DNA of 64,000 nucleotides, from the NCBI GenBank assembly GCA_003254905.1, contig QANU01058799.1, positions 1 to 64,000 on the forward strand, in the 5' to 3' direction. This stretch comes from Nissolia schottii. Taxonomy: Eukaryota; Streptophyta; Magnoliopsida; Fabales; Fabaceae. Below, one piece after another: positions 32,821-46,619 of the stretch (its first letter is position 1; every line of letters begins with the position of its first letter). Below the pieces are notes generated by a model. That model saw only the letters and a list, made by a program, of their open reading frames with translations, did not search any database and was not told the DNA's origin. Made by a program: the position numbers and the translations under genes.

Positions 32821-35800
32821 CAAGAAATTTTGACATTATACCCTTTAGGAACCTTCACCATAACCTAGGAGGGAGAGGTAAAAGGTAGGTTTGTTTATAC
32901 TTGGTAGTTTTTGAAGAAATTTGCACTAAGATAAGGTTTGAGTATGACATATCCTAGTTAAAGTTGTAGGCACAAGGACTCACGCAACAAATGGCCTTGT
33001 CCGGTAGTCCTGAAAATGACCTGTCAATAACAAGATCCAAGGAAGTTAAATAACATCCTAGGAATGAGAAAGAGGAGAAAAAAAGAGAGAAGATTAGACA
33101 ATGAAAGAGAGGAATAAGAGAGAAAGGCACAAGTAAAACAAGGAATAGAACACACACACCAAGCATAGCAACCAAAATAAAGAATCTCGAGCTGGAGGGT
33201 GTATTCGAAACACCTGAAATTTCTATCTCTCAAACCCAACAGCTAAAGGCACCCACACAAGGGCTTGGATTGAAGAACAAGGTTGTTCACCCCTTATAAT
33301 CCAACCATCATAGACCCCACTTTCCTTTTCTTCCATCCCTTTTTTTTTTCCCTCAAGTCTCGAAACAAGCTTACGAACCCACAATCTCTAAATTTTTTCA
33401 CCTTCATCTCGTTTATAAAAATGGTTTAAATCACGGTTCCAATTACTTATCACAGCTCTTTTTTTGTGGCTGATGACTTTGATTGGTCAATACTCTTAGT
33501 GCTTATATTTGCTAAGTTGCAAGAGTACTCGTTAGCATAGTCTTATATGTGTCTCACACCACATTCCTTATATTGTTGTTTTGTTGTGTTCTTTTATAAG
33601 ACTATTATTATGTGCGGATACTCATGGGTCAAGTTATATTNTATCTAATAAATATGATTGTTTTGTCCTTACTTTGAGGGAGTTTATGATATTTTGTTAT
33701 ATGAAAGTGTTAAGTTGAAAGTTACTATTTATTGAGTTAATTTTTTAAGCTAATATTTCTTAATGATACATTAATCCTAAAGTTTTACATTTCGCGTTTA
33801 TGTTTTCATTTTTAAGTAACTAAATTTTATTTGAAAACTCGTTTTTGGCAAACGTGATTGAAATGAAGTATACTTTATTTAAGTATTTCATATTCATTCA
33901 ATAATTTCTCTAGTTTATAGATCATGTTGAGTGGGAAAGTTTAATTGTAGCAGCTAAGAATATATCATAATTCATATGGAGTGAAGGCATAGGTTGCTGG
34001 ATGTCACCATAGAAATATGGCGACATCGATTGTAGTGTAGTGTGTCGGTCACTTTATTCCATTACACAATCACATGCAAACTTTAGCCATATGATGTTGC
34101 TTGCTTGCAGCAACATATGCTATTGGATGAGGCTGGTTGCAGCGCATTTGGGAGAACCTGACTTTGATGTGTCAATACAAGTTAAGGCACCAACTATCAT
34201 TATAGAAGATGTGCGAAGCAAACTTAAAAATTCTCTTTTGGTCAGAGAGTTATATTTAAATAATCATTTTAATCTTATATTTTTTATAATGTTTAATTTA
34301 GTCATTTATTTTTTAAAATGAGTCAATTTGATTTTTTTTTACACGTAACCACACTTTTTAAATGTGAGTAACATCATTGTTTAAATGTGATAAAAAGAAA
34401 TTAAACTGACTCATTTTAAAAAATAGAAGAATAAATTATAAAAGAAATTATTTGAATATAATTTACACTAACAGAGGGTTTTACACTACATGATAATACT
34501 ATAAATATCGTTAGTTTCTCTCTAATTTCTATTTTTTTTCCATCTGTTTTATGTTTTGATTTCTTTTATCATTAATTTTAATTGTAAAACTATTATTTTA
34601 TTTTTATAATGTTTTCTGATTTAAGAATTTAGAAAAGAAAAGGAAAAACAAATATTTAATATTCTCTTCTCAAAATTTTAAAAATAAAATAAAAGTAGTG
34701 ATAACAACGGTTAATTATGGGTAATTTGACTAGCATCTGTCTTTTATTATCAAACAGGACGTGTTTTGGTTTGTTAGAACTTATTACCTTAAACTTACTA
34801 GAATAACCTATAAACTCCAATAGTGAGACCGAGTGTCTGAATTAAACAATATACTTCTTTTTACATTTTACATGTTCGAGTATTTAACTATGTGGCTGTA
34901 TGTATTTTTACTTTATCCTAACTTTTGAAATTATTCATTGTGTATTTTCATATGACTGCATTACACAGAATCAAAAGAAATGACATTTGAATTAATATCT
35001 TTTGACATTACTAGTTTTTTTTACGTCTATGTGGATCTTATTTTTACGTCTATGTGGATCTTATCAATTTATTTTTAGTGTGCCTTAAATTTAAAATGTT
35101 AATTGTATCTAATAAAAAAAAAAATTCTCTCAAAGGGTGGTTATAGAAATGGACATCGTCATTTGTGACACACACACACACTTACATATATAAAAGTTGA
35201 ATCTTCTGGATTCTGACGAGTTTTGCAGCGCCTGAAATTAAATATTAGCCTTGCAATACAATTGGCACCAGAAAACCCTGCCTTTCTGTCCGCCACTCTG
35301 CCACCTAGCTAGCTAGGGGTTGGAACTTGGAGCTGTAACGTTCTTGTAGTACTTTGTAATTGGCATTCATTTTCCTGTTTGAGATATTCTATTGTGTATA
35401 CTTTCTAATCATCTGCTACATGTGTCTTATACAACTGATCCTGCAATTAGTCTTTTTCATTTTAGTATTTGTTTAAAGACCTTCTAAAGAAAGGCAACTT
35501 TTAAATCCCACATTATGTTATGGGATTGAGATTAATACCATATAGTATACGATATGACAACCATGGGTGATTTTAAAAGATTTTGGCAGAAGCGCTTTGT
35601 CCTGGATATAATATTATTATTATGTGCATCGGCTTGTGTGTAACTGAACTGAAACTAAGCTAGTTATGCGAGTGATTTGAGATGCCAAGTACAGTTTGAA
35701 CTGGATGTTATGCTTTTTTTTTATTACTTGACTTACTATTTAATTATTTAATATTAGATTACACATGCCAAGAAATACGCATGTGACTGGGCCTTGTAAG

Positions 35801-36330
35801 CACTGATCGATGATGATGTTTTCAAATCTTAAGTGGATTTGGCCCCAACACTACTTTTGTCTAGTTGTTAGTCTGCTATTTAATTAGATGGTCCAGTCCT
35901 CCTGGTCTTATTATTGTTGTTATTTTGCAATAACAGGCAAATCTAATAATAAACTTATTTAATAAAAATGTGAATGGCGTGTTGCAATAAAATAATTTTG
36001 TACATAAATTCATAATGAAATTTACTAAAATTATGTGAGATTTTGTCTTCTCTTCAATGTAGGGGGGCTACTGTTTTCCGTTTGAGATTGTGGGATGATG
36101 ATGGCACAGAGCAGAGGAATGGGAAGGAGGATGGGGCATATGGTGATTGGCTTTTCTTTGAAAGAAGGGCCTAACCTATTGGTAATGAGAGTGCCAAAAG
36201 AAACAACTGCAGACATCCTATGCGCAAGAGGATGGCTAATGGCAATGCCTTTGGAACCTCAAATCAGCTGCCCATATCACAACTAGTAATTTCTGTCCTT
36301 TCGACGCACAGTGGCGGAACTTCATTTTTC
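32821..36330. other. Intergenic DNA, no gene found
   Basis: AT-rich with an N at 33641, an exact direct repeat of TTTTTACGTCTATGTGGATCTTAT at 35018-35064 and no recognisable family. The frames at 34040-34321 and 36031-36286 have no domain signal on either strand. Confidence 0.4.
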
Positions 36331-37810
36331 TGTTAGCTTTTCAACATTTCTTGCAGCATCCTCACTGTCGCTTGCAACGTGTCCTCTTGCCTCGTTGCTC
36401 CTTAAGAATAAGCAAGTGGGGGCAACAAGTTGAGTTTGTTTCCGTTAAGGAGGAGGCTGGCAATATGTGGATAGGAATTTGATAAATATGTGTCATGTGG
36501 ATATGGTGGTGGTTGGTAATGATCTGGACCGGTATGGAACGAGGGAGGGTACGACTCTTGGTAAGGTTGGTAGTGGCAAGATGGTAAAGCCACCTTACCA
36601 AATTGTTGTAGATGTTTGTCCTATTATTGATCAGACAACTTGGTGATATGTTGTGGTAAGGTTTATGCTACCCTTACCCTTATGTCATAGGGTAAGCGCC
36701 ACAACTCCTTTAGCCAAAGAGCATGCATCTGTTCGGGGCTCTCATAACTTGAAAAATAAGATACATTAAATCACTGCGAACTAGAGAAACTATTAGAGTG
36801 CATGTTAGTGAAAAGGAAAAAAAAATTAATTATGAAAAAAATTAATGAATAACAAAAAAAACAAAATAGAATAAAATAGAATAAATCAAGCACTTTGCCA
36901 ATAATAAAGCCAAATTTGACCTAAATTTTATATGCAAGGTGTTAGAAAATTACTTCTCCATGGACGGAGGAATCAAATGCATAAATACAGAGAAGAAGAG
37001 AGTAGAAAAATAATGAAGAATTAAATTAAATGAAACCTGAATAAAATAAATCGAAGAATTAATTGGCTTTGCGAATAATTGAAAGTTTGAATTGTTAATG
37101 CGAGCGCTTCAACATTCCTTAAAGAACTAACAACTAAGAACTATTAACATAAACCTAAAATATAAAAGTAAAAGAGAAAATTGAAAAATCTAAATTATGG
37201 AGGTAGATTATTGAGTTTTGATTGTGAGAAGATGTCTATTTATAGAGAATCGGCCCAAAGTGAGTAAAAACCTCGCACTTCTAACACAATAGTTGGTAAA
37301 ATGGCAATAACTTTGGCTACAAATTTTGTATTGAGGTGATTCAAGTCTTGTATTAAAGCTAAGACAAAACTCTACAACTTTGTAGTTGAAGCCAAATCGA
37401 TATTCAACCTCAACCATGGTGAAAAACTTGTAACAAAGTCAGCGTTAAAACATCCTTAGCAAATTTTTTTATCAAAACTTTTTGGATTTGACTTCAAATT
37501 TGTATTTTATGATCCAAATATTCTCTTCAAATTTCTTCTTCAATTTTATCAAATCTTCTTTTAATCTCCTTCAAATCTTCATTGATTCTCTTAACGATTT
37601 ATTTTTTTTTTGCATTTAAAATAAAAATAAAAATAACTAAAATGAAACAAAAAAAAAATCTATAAATTGATTCTTAACTTAAAAAAAATAGTGTCTTAAA
37701 TTATATTTTTAAGAAGATAAGCAAAATATATTAATTAAGCATTAAAACTACATATTTTTACGTTGTCATGTTCAATTATGAAATAATAAAATAGGATATA
37801 AAACTCCTAT
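36330..37810 (-). mobile_element. Retroelement debris with a gag-like proline-rich frame, tentative
   Basis: On the minus strand 36402-36593 reads CHYQPYQESYPPSFHTGPDH YQPPPYPHD..., a Q/P/Y-rich composition like the variable part of gypsy gag proteins. The rest (36760-37800) has the AT-rich style and the phrase ATAACTTTGGCTACAAATTT seen in many legume LTRs. No LTR pair, primer site or pol domain was found. Confidence 0.3.
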
Positions 37811-37829
37811 CAACTATAGGGTCCTTTAA

Positions 37830-39760
37830 CTGAAGAATGGAGGTTACAATACCAAGTTTTTTTCCATGGGAAAGCTACAGGCAGGCAGGGAAAGGAAGAA
37901 CAGAGTTTCTAAATTGGCAAATGAGAATGGTATCATTCAGGTGTAACAAGCAAAGATGGAAAAGGTAGCAAATAAATATTTCACCAATTCATTAGGAACA
38001 GTTGCCTACGAGCTCACAAACGCTCAAGGTGACCCTTTATCCTCTATCTTTTTTGTCATCCATGCTATACTCTACAGAGACTAGTGGATTTTTATTTTGG
38101 GGGTGAGGATTGCTCCATATGCCCCTTTGATTTCCCACCTATTTTTCACATACGCAAGTCTTTTATTCTTTAAGACTGAGGAAGAGGGTTTGACAATTAT
38201 CATGGATATTCTTACAAAGATATGGCAGTGTTTTATTATTCAAGGCTAAGGAAGAGGGTTTGCAAGAGGGGTTGTAGGCGGCTATTTGCAGTATTCAGCA
38301 GGTAGCACTAAAGGAGAGTTACTTGGTTCTTCTCACAATGGTGGGGAGATCGAAGAATTAGAGTTTTCAACCATTGAAGTAGAGAGTTTGGAAGAGAATA
38401 CAAGGTTGGAAGAAAAAGCTAATTTTCAACATGGCCAAGGAAATTCTTATTAAGGTAGTCACACAAGTCATCCCAACATATACCATTAGCCCAAACTCCT
38501 TATACAATGAATTAAATCAAATGATGACTCTTTTTTGGTGGAAACATAATTCGGATGAGAGGAACATTCATTGGTTTGCTTGGGATAACTTGTGTCGGTC
38601 GAAGGGTTGTTGGGGAATGGCTTTAAGAATCTCCACACTTTTAATTTGTGCATGTTACTGAATCAAGGGTGGCAAATTTTATCTCAATTGGAGTCTCTAG
38701 TGACAAGATTATTGAAAACAAAATATTTTTCTCACGTAGAATTTTGGAAGACTCAAATGGGACCTAGGCCCTCTTTCACATGGAGGATCATAGTGGAGGG
38801 TAGAGGGGTGTTGAGAGAAGGCCTTTGTATAAGGATCGGAGATGGGGGCCACATGAATATTTGGACAGACCAATGGATTCTGGTGAAGGGTTATATGACA
38901 CCTGATCCTATCTATTGAACCTTTTGCTACTAGTTTCCAGACTGTAGACCATTTATTCTTGTATGGTTCTAGAATTTGGGATAGAGATCTCATTGAAGCT
39001 ATTTTTTGGCACCAACAAGCGGAGACTATTTGTCATATTCCTCTAAGTTCAATAGGTATGGTTGATTCCTATTATTGGCTGCTAAATTCGAGAGGTTTCT
39101 TCTCCGTTAAGCCCACTTATAAGGAAGCCTGGACTACAAGCATTGAGGGAAAAATTGAAGTAGAGGGCTGCAAGTTATGACATATTTCAACTTTTCAAAA
39201 ATTTATCCTAAGTTTGGAAGGCTATTTGTAAAGAGTCCCGCTACCCGTACACCAAAAAATATATACCATATATACACTTTATACTTATATACATAAAGTG
39301 TGTTTTAATGTCTGTAATGGTGTTTTAATGTCTGTAATGCTTATGCACTTAAGTATAATTGAGAATATCATATATAAGTTTATAATGTTTGTGCACTCCT
39401 GAGAATAAAGTTTGTGCATTATTAATGGTATATGTATGGGTGTATAAAATTGAGTGTACATGTAGCATTTTTCATTTGGAAACTCAACATTAAGCCAAAA
39501 CAAAGGAATTTATGTGGAAAGTGTATAGAGATATCCTACCAAGTCAAGACTACAATCTAAAGAATAAATGGAGGATGTTTCCTGTGCTCAGCAGAGACCG
39601 AATCGTCTCTTCGATTGTCAATTCTGCAAGGATGCACTCAACTCTGGATCTAGAGCTCATGGCAATTCGTGAAGCTCTTCTATTTGCACAAAGTCAAGGG
39701 TATCAAAAATTGAGGTGGAATGTGATTCTAAAGAAGCTATTGCAAGAATAAAAGATGAAG
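37830..39760 (+). pseudogene. L1-type LINE, reverse transcriptase to RNase H remnant
   Basis: Pieces in the right order but in different frames. FFHGKATGRQGK and LANENG-like text (37860-37940) is the linker before the reverse transcriptase. AQGDPLSSIFFVIHA (near 38020-38070) is the QGDPLSP motif. MAKEILIKVVTQVIPTYTIS (38431) and FWWKHNSDERNIHWFAWDNL are the thumb region. GFKNLHTFNLCMLLNQGWQI (38600) to RIGDGGHMNIWTDQWI follows. LLNSRGFFSVKPTYKEAW (39080) is the zf-RVT part. LDLELMAIREALLFAQSQG (39640) is the RNase H part. The endonuclease and most of the polymerase palm are deleted. Stops and frameshifts are many, and about 330 bp of unrelated AT-rich DNA (about 39183-39510) splits the 3' part. 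Confidence 0.75.
39298..39338. repeat. 20 bp direct tandem duplication
   Basis: GTGTTTTAATGTCTGTAATG occurs twice in a row, inside the AT-rich insertion that interrupts the LINE. Confidence 0.85.
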
Positions 39761-40259
39761 GTAGGTATCTGTTTATATTTGGAGTCATTGTGAATGACAT
39801 CATTTTTTATTCTTGTTTTATTTTTGTTGATTTTTGTTTTGTTAAAAGGTCCCGTGAAGACATTACTATATCAGCTATTATTTGTGGTACTGATTTATGG
39901 TTTGGGAAACCACCAATGTTTTTGGTCCCTCAACTAAACTCTAATATTCTTTTGTAATAATACAAGGACCTTTTCATAAAAAAAATTAAAATAAAATACT
40001 ATTGCAGATGGCTTATAACATCAAGACATAAGGAAGTTAACAAATTCACTCTCACTAAAACAAAATTGATGTTCCCCTGTGCATGACTCCACATTTAATC
40101 TATGCATATAATTGGCCTAGCTAGAAATATAGAAAAATAAAAGGCTAGGTACCATTAAACATCAAAATTGTGATGAAATACACGCTCTAACATCATTTTT
40201 TTTTCTGTTCTACATTTATTTCCCTCCTGAAAGAACGACGGAGAAGCTTTCTATTATTT

Positions 40260-43200
40260 TTATGCCCCCAATTTGATAGCTGTATCAATTGCATCAACTG
40301 TGTTATTTTGCTGTCCCCAAAGCTGTGCATATCTACCTCCATTTGATAAGAGAACTTCATGAGGTCCTTGTTCAACCACCTTTCCATTTTCCAATACTAT
40401 GATCTGAAACATTGGCATAAATTCTCTTTTTTATATATATATATATATAAGTAAACATATTGTCATAAGAGTGACTAACATGCCCAAAAACAAAAATTAT
40501 ATAAGTACACATGCCAAAATACAAAATGCAAAAAAGTGAAAGGTGTTGAACAGATTAGTCACCTAAAGAAACAATATTAGTCCTCCCACTAATATGTTAA
40601 AAATTAAAGCCTATTACAAGGACTAATGTGTACGTGATTTTCCTTTCTAGGACCAAACTGTTAACACCTAATTCTTTTGGGGGATTAAATTTTAGTTTTA
40701 CTCGCACATAAATTACAACTAGAAACAAAATTATTTGTGTTCTTGAGCAATCTATGTAACGTGTGCACGAAGAGTGGAAAAATATTTTAAACAAAAGAGA
40801 TCATAAAATTTGTAGATACTAGCAATCCATTCACACATTAAGCCTAGCAAACTCAGTACCTCGTCACACTGCATTGCGGTGGTAAGCCTGTGAGCGATGA
40901 ATATGGAAGTTCGATTATTTGCTAGCGATTTCAATGCACTTAAAATCTCTGCTTCTGTTGTGCTGTCAAGAGCACTTGTGGCTTCATCACACAATCTAAG
41001 AACAAGAAAGGACAAGAGTTTAAAAATAAATAGGATAAATTGGCAGTGTTATGTATGTGTATACGGGTGACAGGTTTGGAACATTGAAACATACGGCACA
41101 ATGGTTCTTCTTGGGCAAGGGTCCTCTGAAGCGAGGAGGGTAAATTGAAAGATGTCACCATTAAATCGTTAGAGTAAAAAGGGATCTAAATCGTTTCTGT
41201 TTAATGATTGTGGTTTGGGGTATTGGTATAGTGCTAAAAATAAAATAAGGAAACAATACACTTACATGAGTACAAGAGTTGACAGTGTGCTACAAATAAC
41301 ACTCAAAAACTTCATAATTACCATGGGATTGATTAATAATAAAGGCCCCAGCGACCTCCAGAAACGAGATAAATTATGTGCAACCATGTCAAATTAATTG
41401 TAAAATTATCTTGAGTAATAAGTGAATAATAACACTATTAAATTATTGAACATTATATGTAAATAGTTGTATTTAAAACTTGAGTTTAATTGCCACAGTT
41501 TTTTACACCATCATTCATCAAATCTTGTCATATAAAAAAAATGTTCGACTCTCACCCACTACTTCAAAATTCATGTATATGGAAATATTTAATTGGATGT
41601 CCACATAAAAAAAAAATTTACATTGTCATTGTCAGTGCATAGCAATAAAATAGTTCATGCAACTTAGGTAAAATTAAGTTTTTTAATAAGAGAATTTATT
41701 AATAGTAATAGAAGAAAATGCACAAGAATCAAATATGTTGGATATGAACAACATAAGATGTAAGGTCAAATTCAGTCTGCGAACAAAGTAGCCAAACTAT
41801 TACATTCATGATCAGTTAACAAAGTTCCTCTACAGTTATCATTCAGGTTTGACCATACGACAACCCCAAAAAAAAAAAAACATAAGAAATACTTGCATGC
41901 TCATGGAGCACATTTACCCTTTGCTAGGATGAGAAGAGAAAATGGGAAGAAAGAAAATGAGAAGAAAAGAAAATGAAGAGAAAAACATGTTTTCTCTTCA
42001 ATTGCTTGGTTTAAGAGAAAAGTGAGAGTAAAAAAAATATAATTGTGTAAATGACTTTTATAGTTATTGTCAATTATAAAAAAATAAATTATTATAAGGA
42101 TATAATTGTAATTTTAGTAAAAACTCGCACTCTCCGTCATTTTCTCTTCATGCTATGAAAGAAAACTTTTTGACGTAGGACCCACACATTTTTTTTCTTT
42201 CTGCTCTATTTTCTCTTGTCATCTAAGCAAGAGAAAACATCATTGTCTACTCATTTTCCATCCTCTCATTTTCTTTTCACTCTTTTTCTCCCAATCCAAG
42301 CAAAGGTTTAATGCGTGCCCAATGAGCATGATCAAACATTGATTTGAATTTAGAGTATTCAAAAGATATACAAAATGTTAGAAATCAATGCTTGATAATG
42401 CTCATGGAACATGCATTCATTCAAGTACTTCTGCAACAAGAGTACCTACGCAATAGGATGATTAGAACACTCACAGTATTGCAGGTGCTTTTAAGAACGC
42501 ACGAGCTAGAGCAACACGTTGCTTTTCACCACCACTTAACTGTAAAAAAGCCAGAGTCACTGAAAACTAGTCATTGTAAACTTCTAATTTCAGCAATAAA
42601 TTTGGTATAAAACAAATTATCAAGAATAAAAGTCATCCAAAAACATAATGCCAAAAGCATACTAAACGAAAATAAAGTGGTATCCCTATCACCTTGAGCC
42701 CACGCTCTCCCACGACAGTTGAATATTCCTCAGGAAAATTCATGATTGTGTCATGTATTGCTGCTCGACGTGCAGCTTCATAGACCTGTATTCATATAGT
42801 ACTAAACTAAGAACAACTTGGAACATAAAAAAAGGGGGGAATTTGCAGAGTGAAGAAGCAAGCAGTGATAGGGAAATACACAAAATTACCTCCTCTTTTG
42901 TTGCTGAAAGTCGGCCATAGTGAATGTTATGAAATATTGTATCATTGAAAAGTACCTGGACATAATCACTCAGGTAAACTTGGCAAAATCTGTCACAGGA
43001 ATGATGTGAGGTTAAAGACAAGTTCAACTCACGGTGTCTTGAGGAACAACACCAATAGACTTCCGCAAACTCTCAAGGGTTACCTCCCGAATATCTTGCC
43101 CATCGATCGTTATCTGAAAAATGCAAGTCGTGAATGAGTCATGTAGGAGAAAAACAATGCCCATCCTAATGATAAGAGAAAACAACAATGAACCCTTTTT

Positions 43201-46200
43201 GCTACTCACTAGGTGTGATGAGTACATAAATCAAACATCACTGGACTCTATCAAGAGCCCTAATGTTAAAAAAACAATATGCTTACAATAAGCAACTGAC
43301 CCAGTAACCACCATTACTAGCAGTAAAAATTCATCAAAACAAATGTTCCATCAAAGAAAAAATTAAGTTTGACAAAAAAGGAAACGAGCAATATTCTGAT
43401 GTATTGTATTTCATGCATAATAAGTCAGGTAGTGCCTTGCTTAACTTTTTTATGAAAATTTCTTAGACAGTGACATGCTACTCTTGGATTATTTTGTAAC
43501 AATGTTCTAAATACATCAATCCCAGGCAAGAATTTGCTTCATTACTTACCATGTTTGATGCACCAATAAATAAGTAAGTAACCAAATAGTTCCAATTTGT
43601 ATTTATACAGTTTATTATAAAAGTCAATAAACACGTCTTTCGAGTCATAAAGACACGCTGAAGGAGCATGCAACAAGATAGCTTGAACTAAATGTGACAA
43701 GATACCACTAAATGTTACTTCATATATAATGGTGATATTGCTTAAACTCACTACACAGTAGATTCATTGATTCTGATCTTACACTTCCAGAATGAGGATC
43801 AAAAAATCTGAATAGCAATCTAAGAATGGTTGATTTTCCTGCCAAGCATATACAAATTTTGAAATATGTCAGATATGCACATGTATTATAGAGCATAGAA
43901 TATTCGCAAATCAGAAAACACAACAGAAAATCATATTTAAAGATAATTCAGATGACTACTGAATCTATTCAGGTTTTTGAAATCAATATAGAATACAAGA
44001 ATCAAAATATATTGAACTTCAATATCAGAGGAAAATATATTGAATCGGGCCAAATGTTATAATAGTAGCAACTACTAAAGTGGCAACCAGGTGCTTTGTA
44101 GCACTCCAGAGTCCACATTGCAATAGTGAAACAAACACATTGCCACGTGTTTTGGAGTGAAGTGCAGTCACTGTTAACTGCCCTGGAGAAAACCATTTCC
44201 ATAATAGCAATAAAGGGCAAAAATCTGTCCCAGAAAATTCTCTGATTCCTCACCAAACATAGCCAGCAGGAAAAAAATACTTAGGACAACTTGGAAAGGA
44301 AAGAAATTCATGAAAACAGAGAACTTCATAATAGTGAACCTTACCACTTCCACTAGTCCCAACAATTGCCACACTTTTACCAGCCGGCACAACAAGTGAT
44401 ACTCCATCTAGTATCTTTCTTTCTGTGAGGTAACTGAAGTGACAGCATGCATCAGCAAACAATCGCACAAAAGTCAGTCAAAATTTATATGATCAGCATG
44501 CCGGCATTGTAATAAATGTACAAATGTTAGATTTTATCCAATTCAAGTTTCTATGCAGCCCATTACGTAACTTGTTTGCAATCAAGATTTAGCTAAACTT
44601 ATTAACATGAACCAGTAGATGTGACAGATTATCTACTACTTAAATTATTAATTTTCTTTTCTTCAAGAAATAAACAAGTAGGCATTTTTGTTTTTGTTTA
44701 GTTCCAGTATATATACACATACACATACCAATCTAACTCAGTTTTGATATGAATTCTCACTCAAGTTTACAAGGCAGAAAGATCCATAGTTACACGTGAA
44801 AAATGCTATATCATCTTCACACACACTAACTATTCGTTGATTTCAATCAGCATAAAATTAATTGATTCTTTATATATTTCATAATGTAAACTTGATTTTT
44901 CTCATTTCTCCACTAACCTAGATAGCAAATTTTTGGACTCTTAATTCTTTTGGTGAGGTTTTTTGCAAGTCCCTTCAATTTGAAATTTGTCTCCTAAATA
45001 TCTCTATGAATATCACTGTATATGTTAACCAGAAGTCAACATAAAGAAATGGCAACTAATTGTGTAATAAAGAGACAATAACACACCTGAAATGTACATT
45101 TTCAAATTTGATGCTCCCTCCATTAAATCTCAGAGGTTTGGCATTGTCTTTATCCTTAATGTCTGCTCTTTCCTGTAAAAATTTAATTTGGAAAAGGAAA
45201 ACATGCGCAGGTTGAGAAAATTGCTTGGTAAATGTGATCACATACCCATACAACATATCTTTAGAATAAATCAACATCTCAATACAGATATTAATCTATC
45301 ATGAACCTAGTTACAGAGAAAATTCTTCAATTGCAAATATTTTATTAAGATCAAAATAATGTAGAAATGTCATCACTATAAAGAACAAAACCACCAGGAA
45401 TATTAAACACAAAATTATGAAGAAATAGTATTAACTCAAATAAGAATCAATTGGACAAGTATAGATGCTACCAAAATCTTTAGTAATCCATATCTTAAAC
45501 TATCAGGTAGTATTTATCTACTATCCTCACCACACACAAGTACATGCCAAGATGAAAGAAATTTAATAAACAACAAAATATGCACATTTAAAATTTAACT
45601 AAAGTTCCATGGCGAAGATACCTCAAGTAACTGAAACATGGACTTCATGTCAACTAGACTCTGTATAGTCTCACGATAAACACTACCTAGGAAATTGAGT
45701 GGAAGAGATAGTTGGAAGAGAAGCCCATTCACCATCACCTGCATAATGAATTTAGAATTAGATTAAATATGATCCAGGTCATAATTACTCAGTAAGGATG
45801 GTACTTTTTATAATCATTTTATCATCAAAAGAAAAAAGACAAAAAAAAAAAAGGAGAAAAAAAGTCATCCTGCCATCCTTAATCCCTCAGCATAAAATAT
45901 AATTTGATGGAAGTTTACCAAATCACCAACAGTCATCCTGCCATCCATAATCCCATGGGAACATAGGACCATTGCTGTTGAAAGAGCTGTACTAAATATA
46001 ATATTTTGACCAAAGTTCAACAAAGCAAGACTGCGTTGTGTTTTCAGAGCAGCATCCTCGTACCCTGATCAGAGATTACAAACCACAGAAGCACAAGCAA
46101 CGTCAACTATAAAAGAGAACTACAAGAAGAACCATAAATGAAATTAAGGAAGCAGCCACAGTTGTTGCTTGGGTTATAAAATAAGATATTAAAATATTAG

Positions 46201-46575
46201 TTGTAAGAAAGCATGCAATAAAACAGAAGGGAAAAACAGATATCTTCATTAATAGAGGAGGAAAGAAGTGCAGTAGCAGAGATACGATATCCTCTATAAA
46301 GACAAAACAAATACAATATGTAGAGCAAACAACAATTGACACATTCAGTGAGCAAAGCTAGCCAGTCTGTGCATATCTAGCAGAAAAATCCTCCAAAATA
46401 GCCTTTGGCTGAGCACCACAAAGAAGCATCCATACAAAATAAAATCCCAAATTTCATTAAGAAAACACTCCGTGAATTCATGTTTGCACACCGAAGTGAG
46501 ACACTTTGAGAGCATAAAGCTTGGTTTCAAAGTGTACTTTGGAATGACCGACTATTTTTTTTTGTTCACATAATT

Positions 46576-46619
<44 letters not shown>

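Noticed and set aside
36031..36286. Frames on both strands (61 and 63 codons)
   Set aside because: No start context, domain or similarity. The opposite-strand overlap suggests composition only.
38431..38918. Overlapping frames resembling a protein gene
   Set aside because: They are LINE reverse-transcriptase thumb and linker segments, broken by frameshifts.
40940..41161. 73-codon frame next to ABCB25 exon 19
   Set aside because: It runs through the exon's other frame and into intron 18. The true exon 19 ends at the TTCTTAG acceptor.
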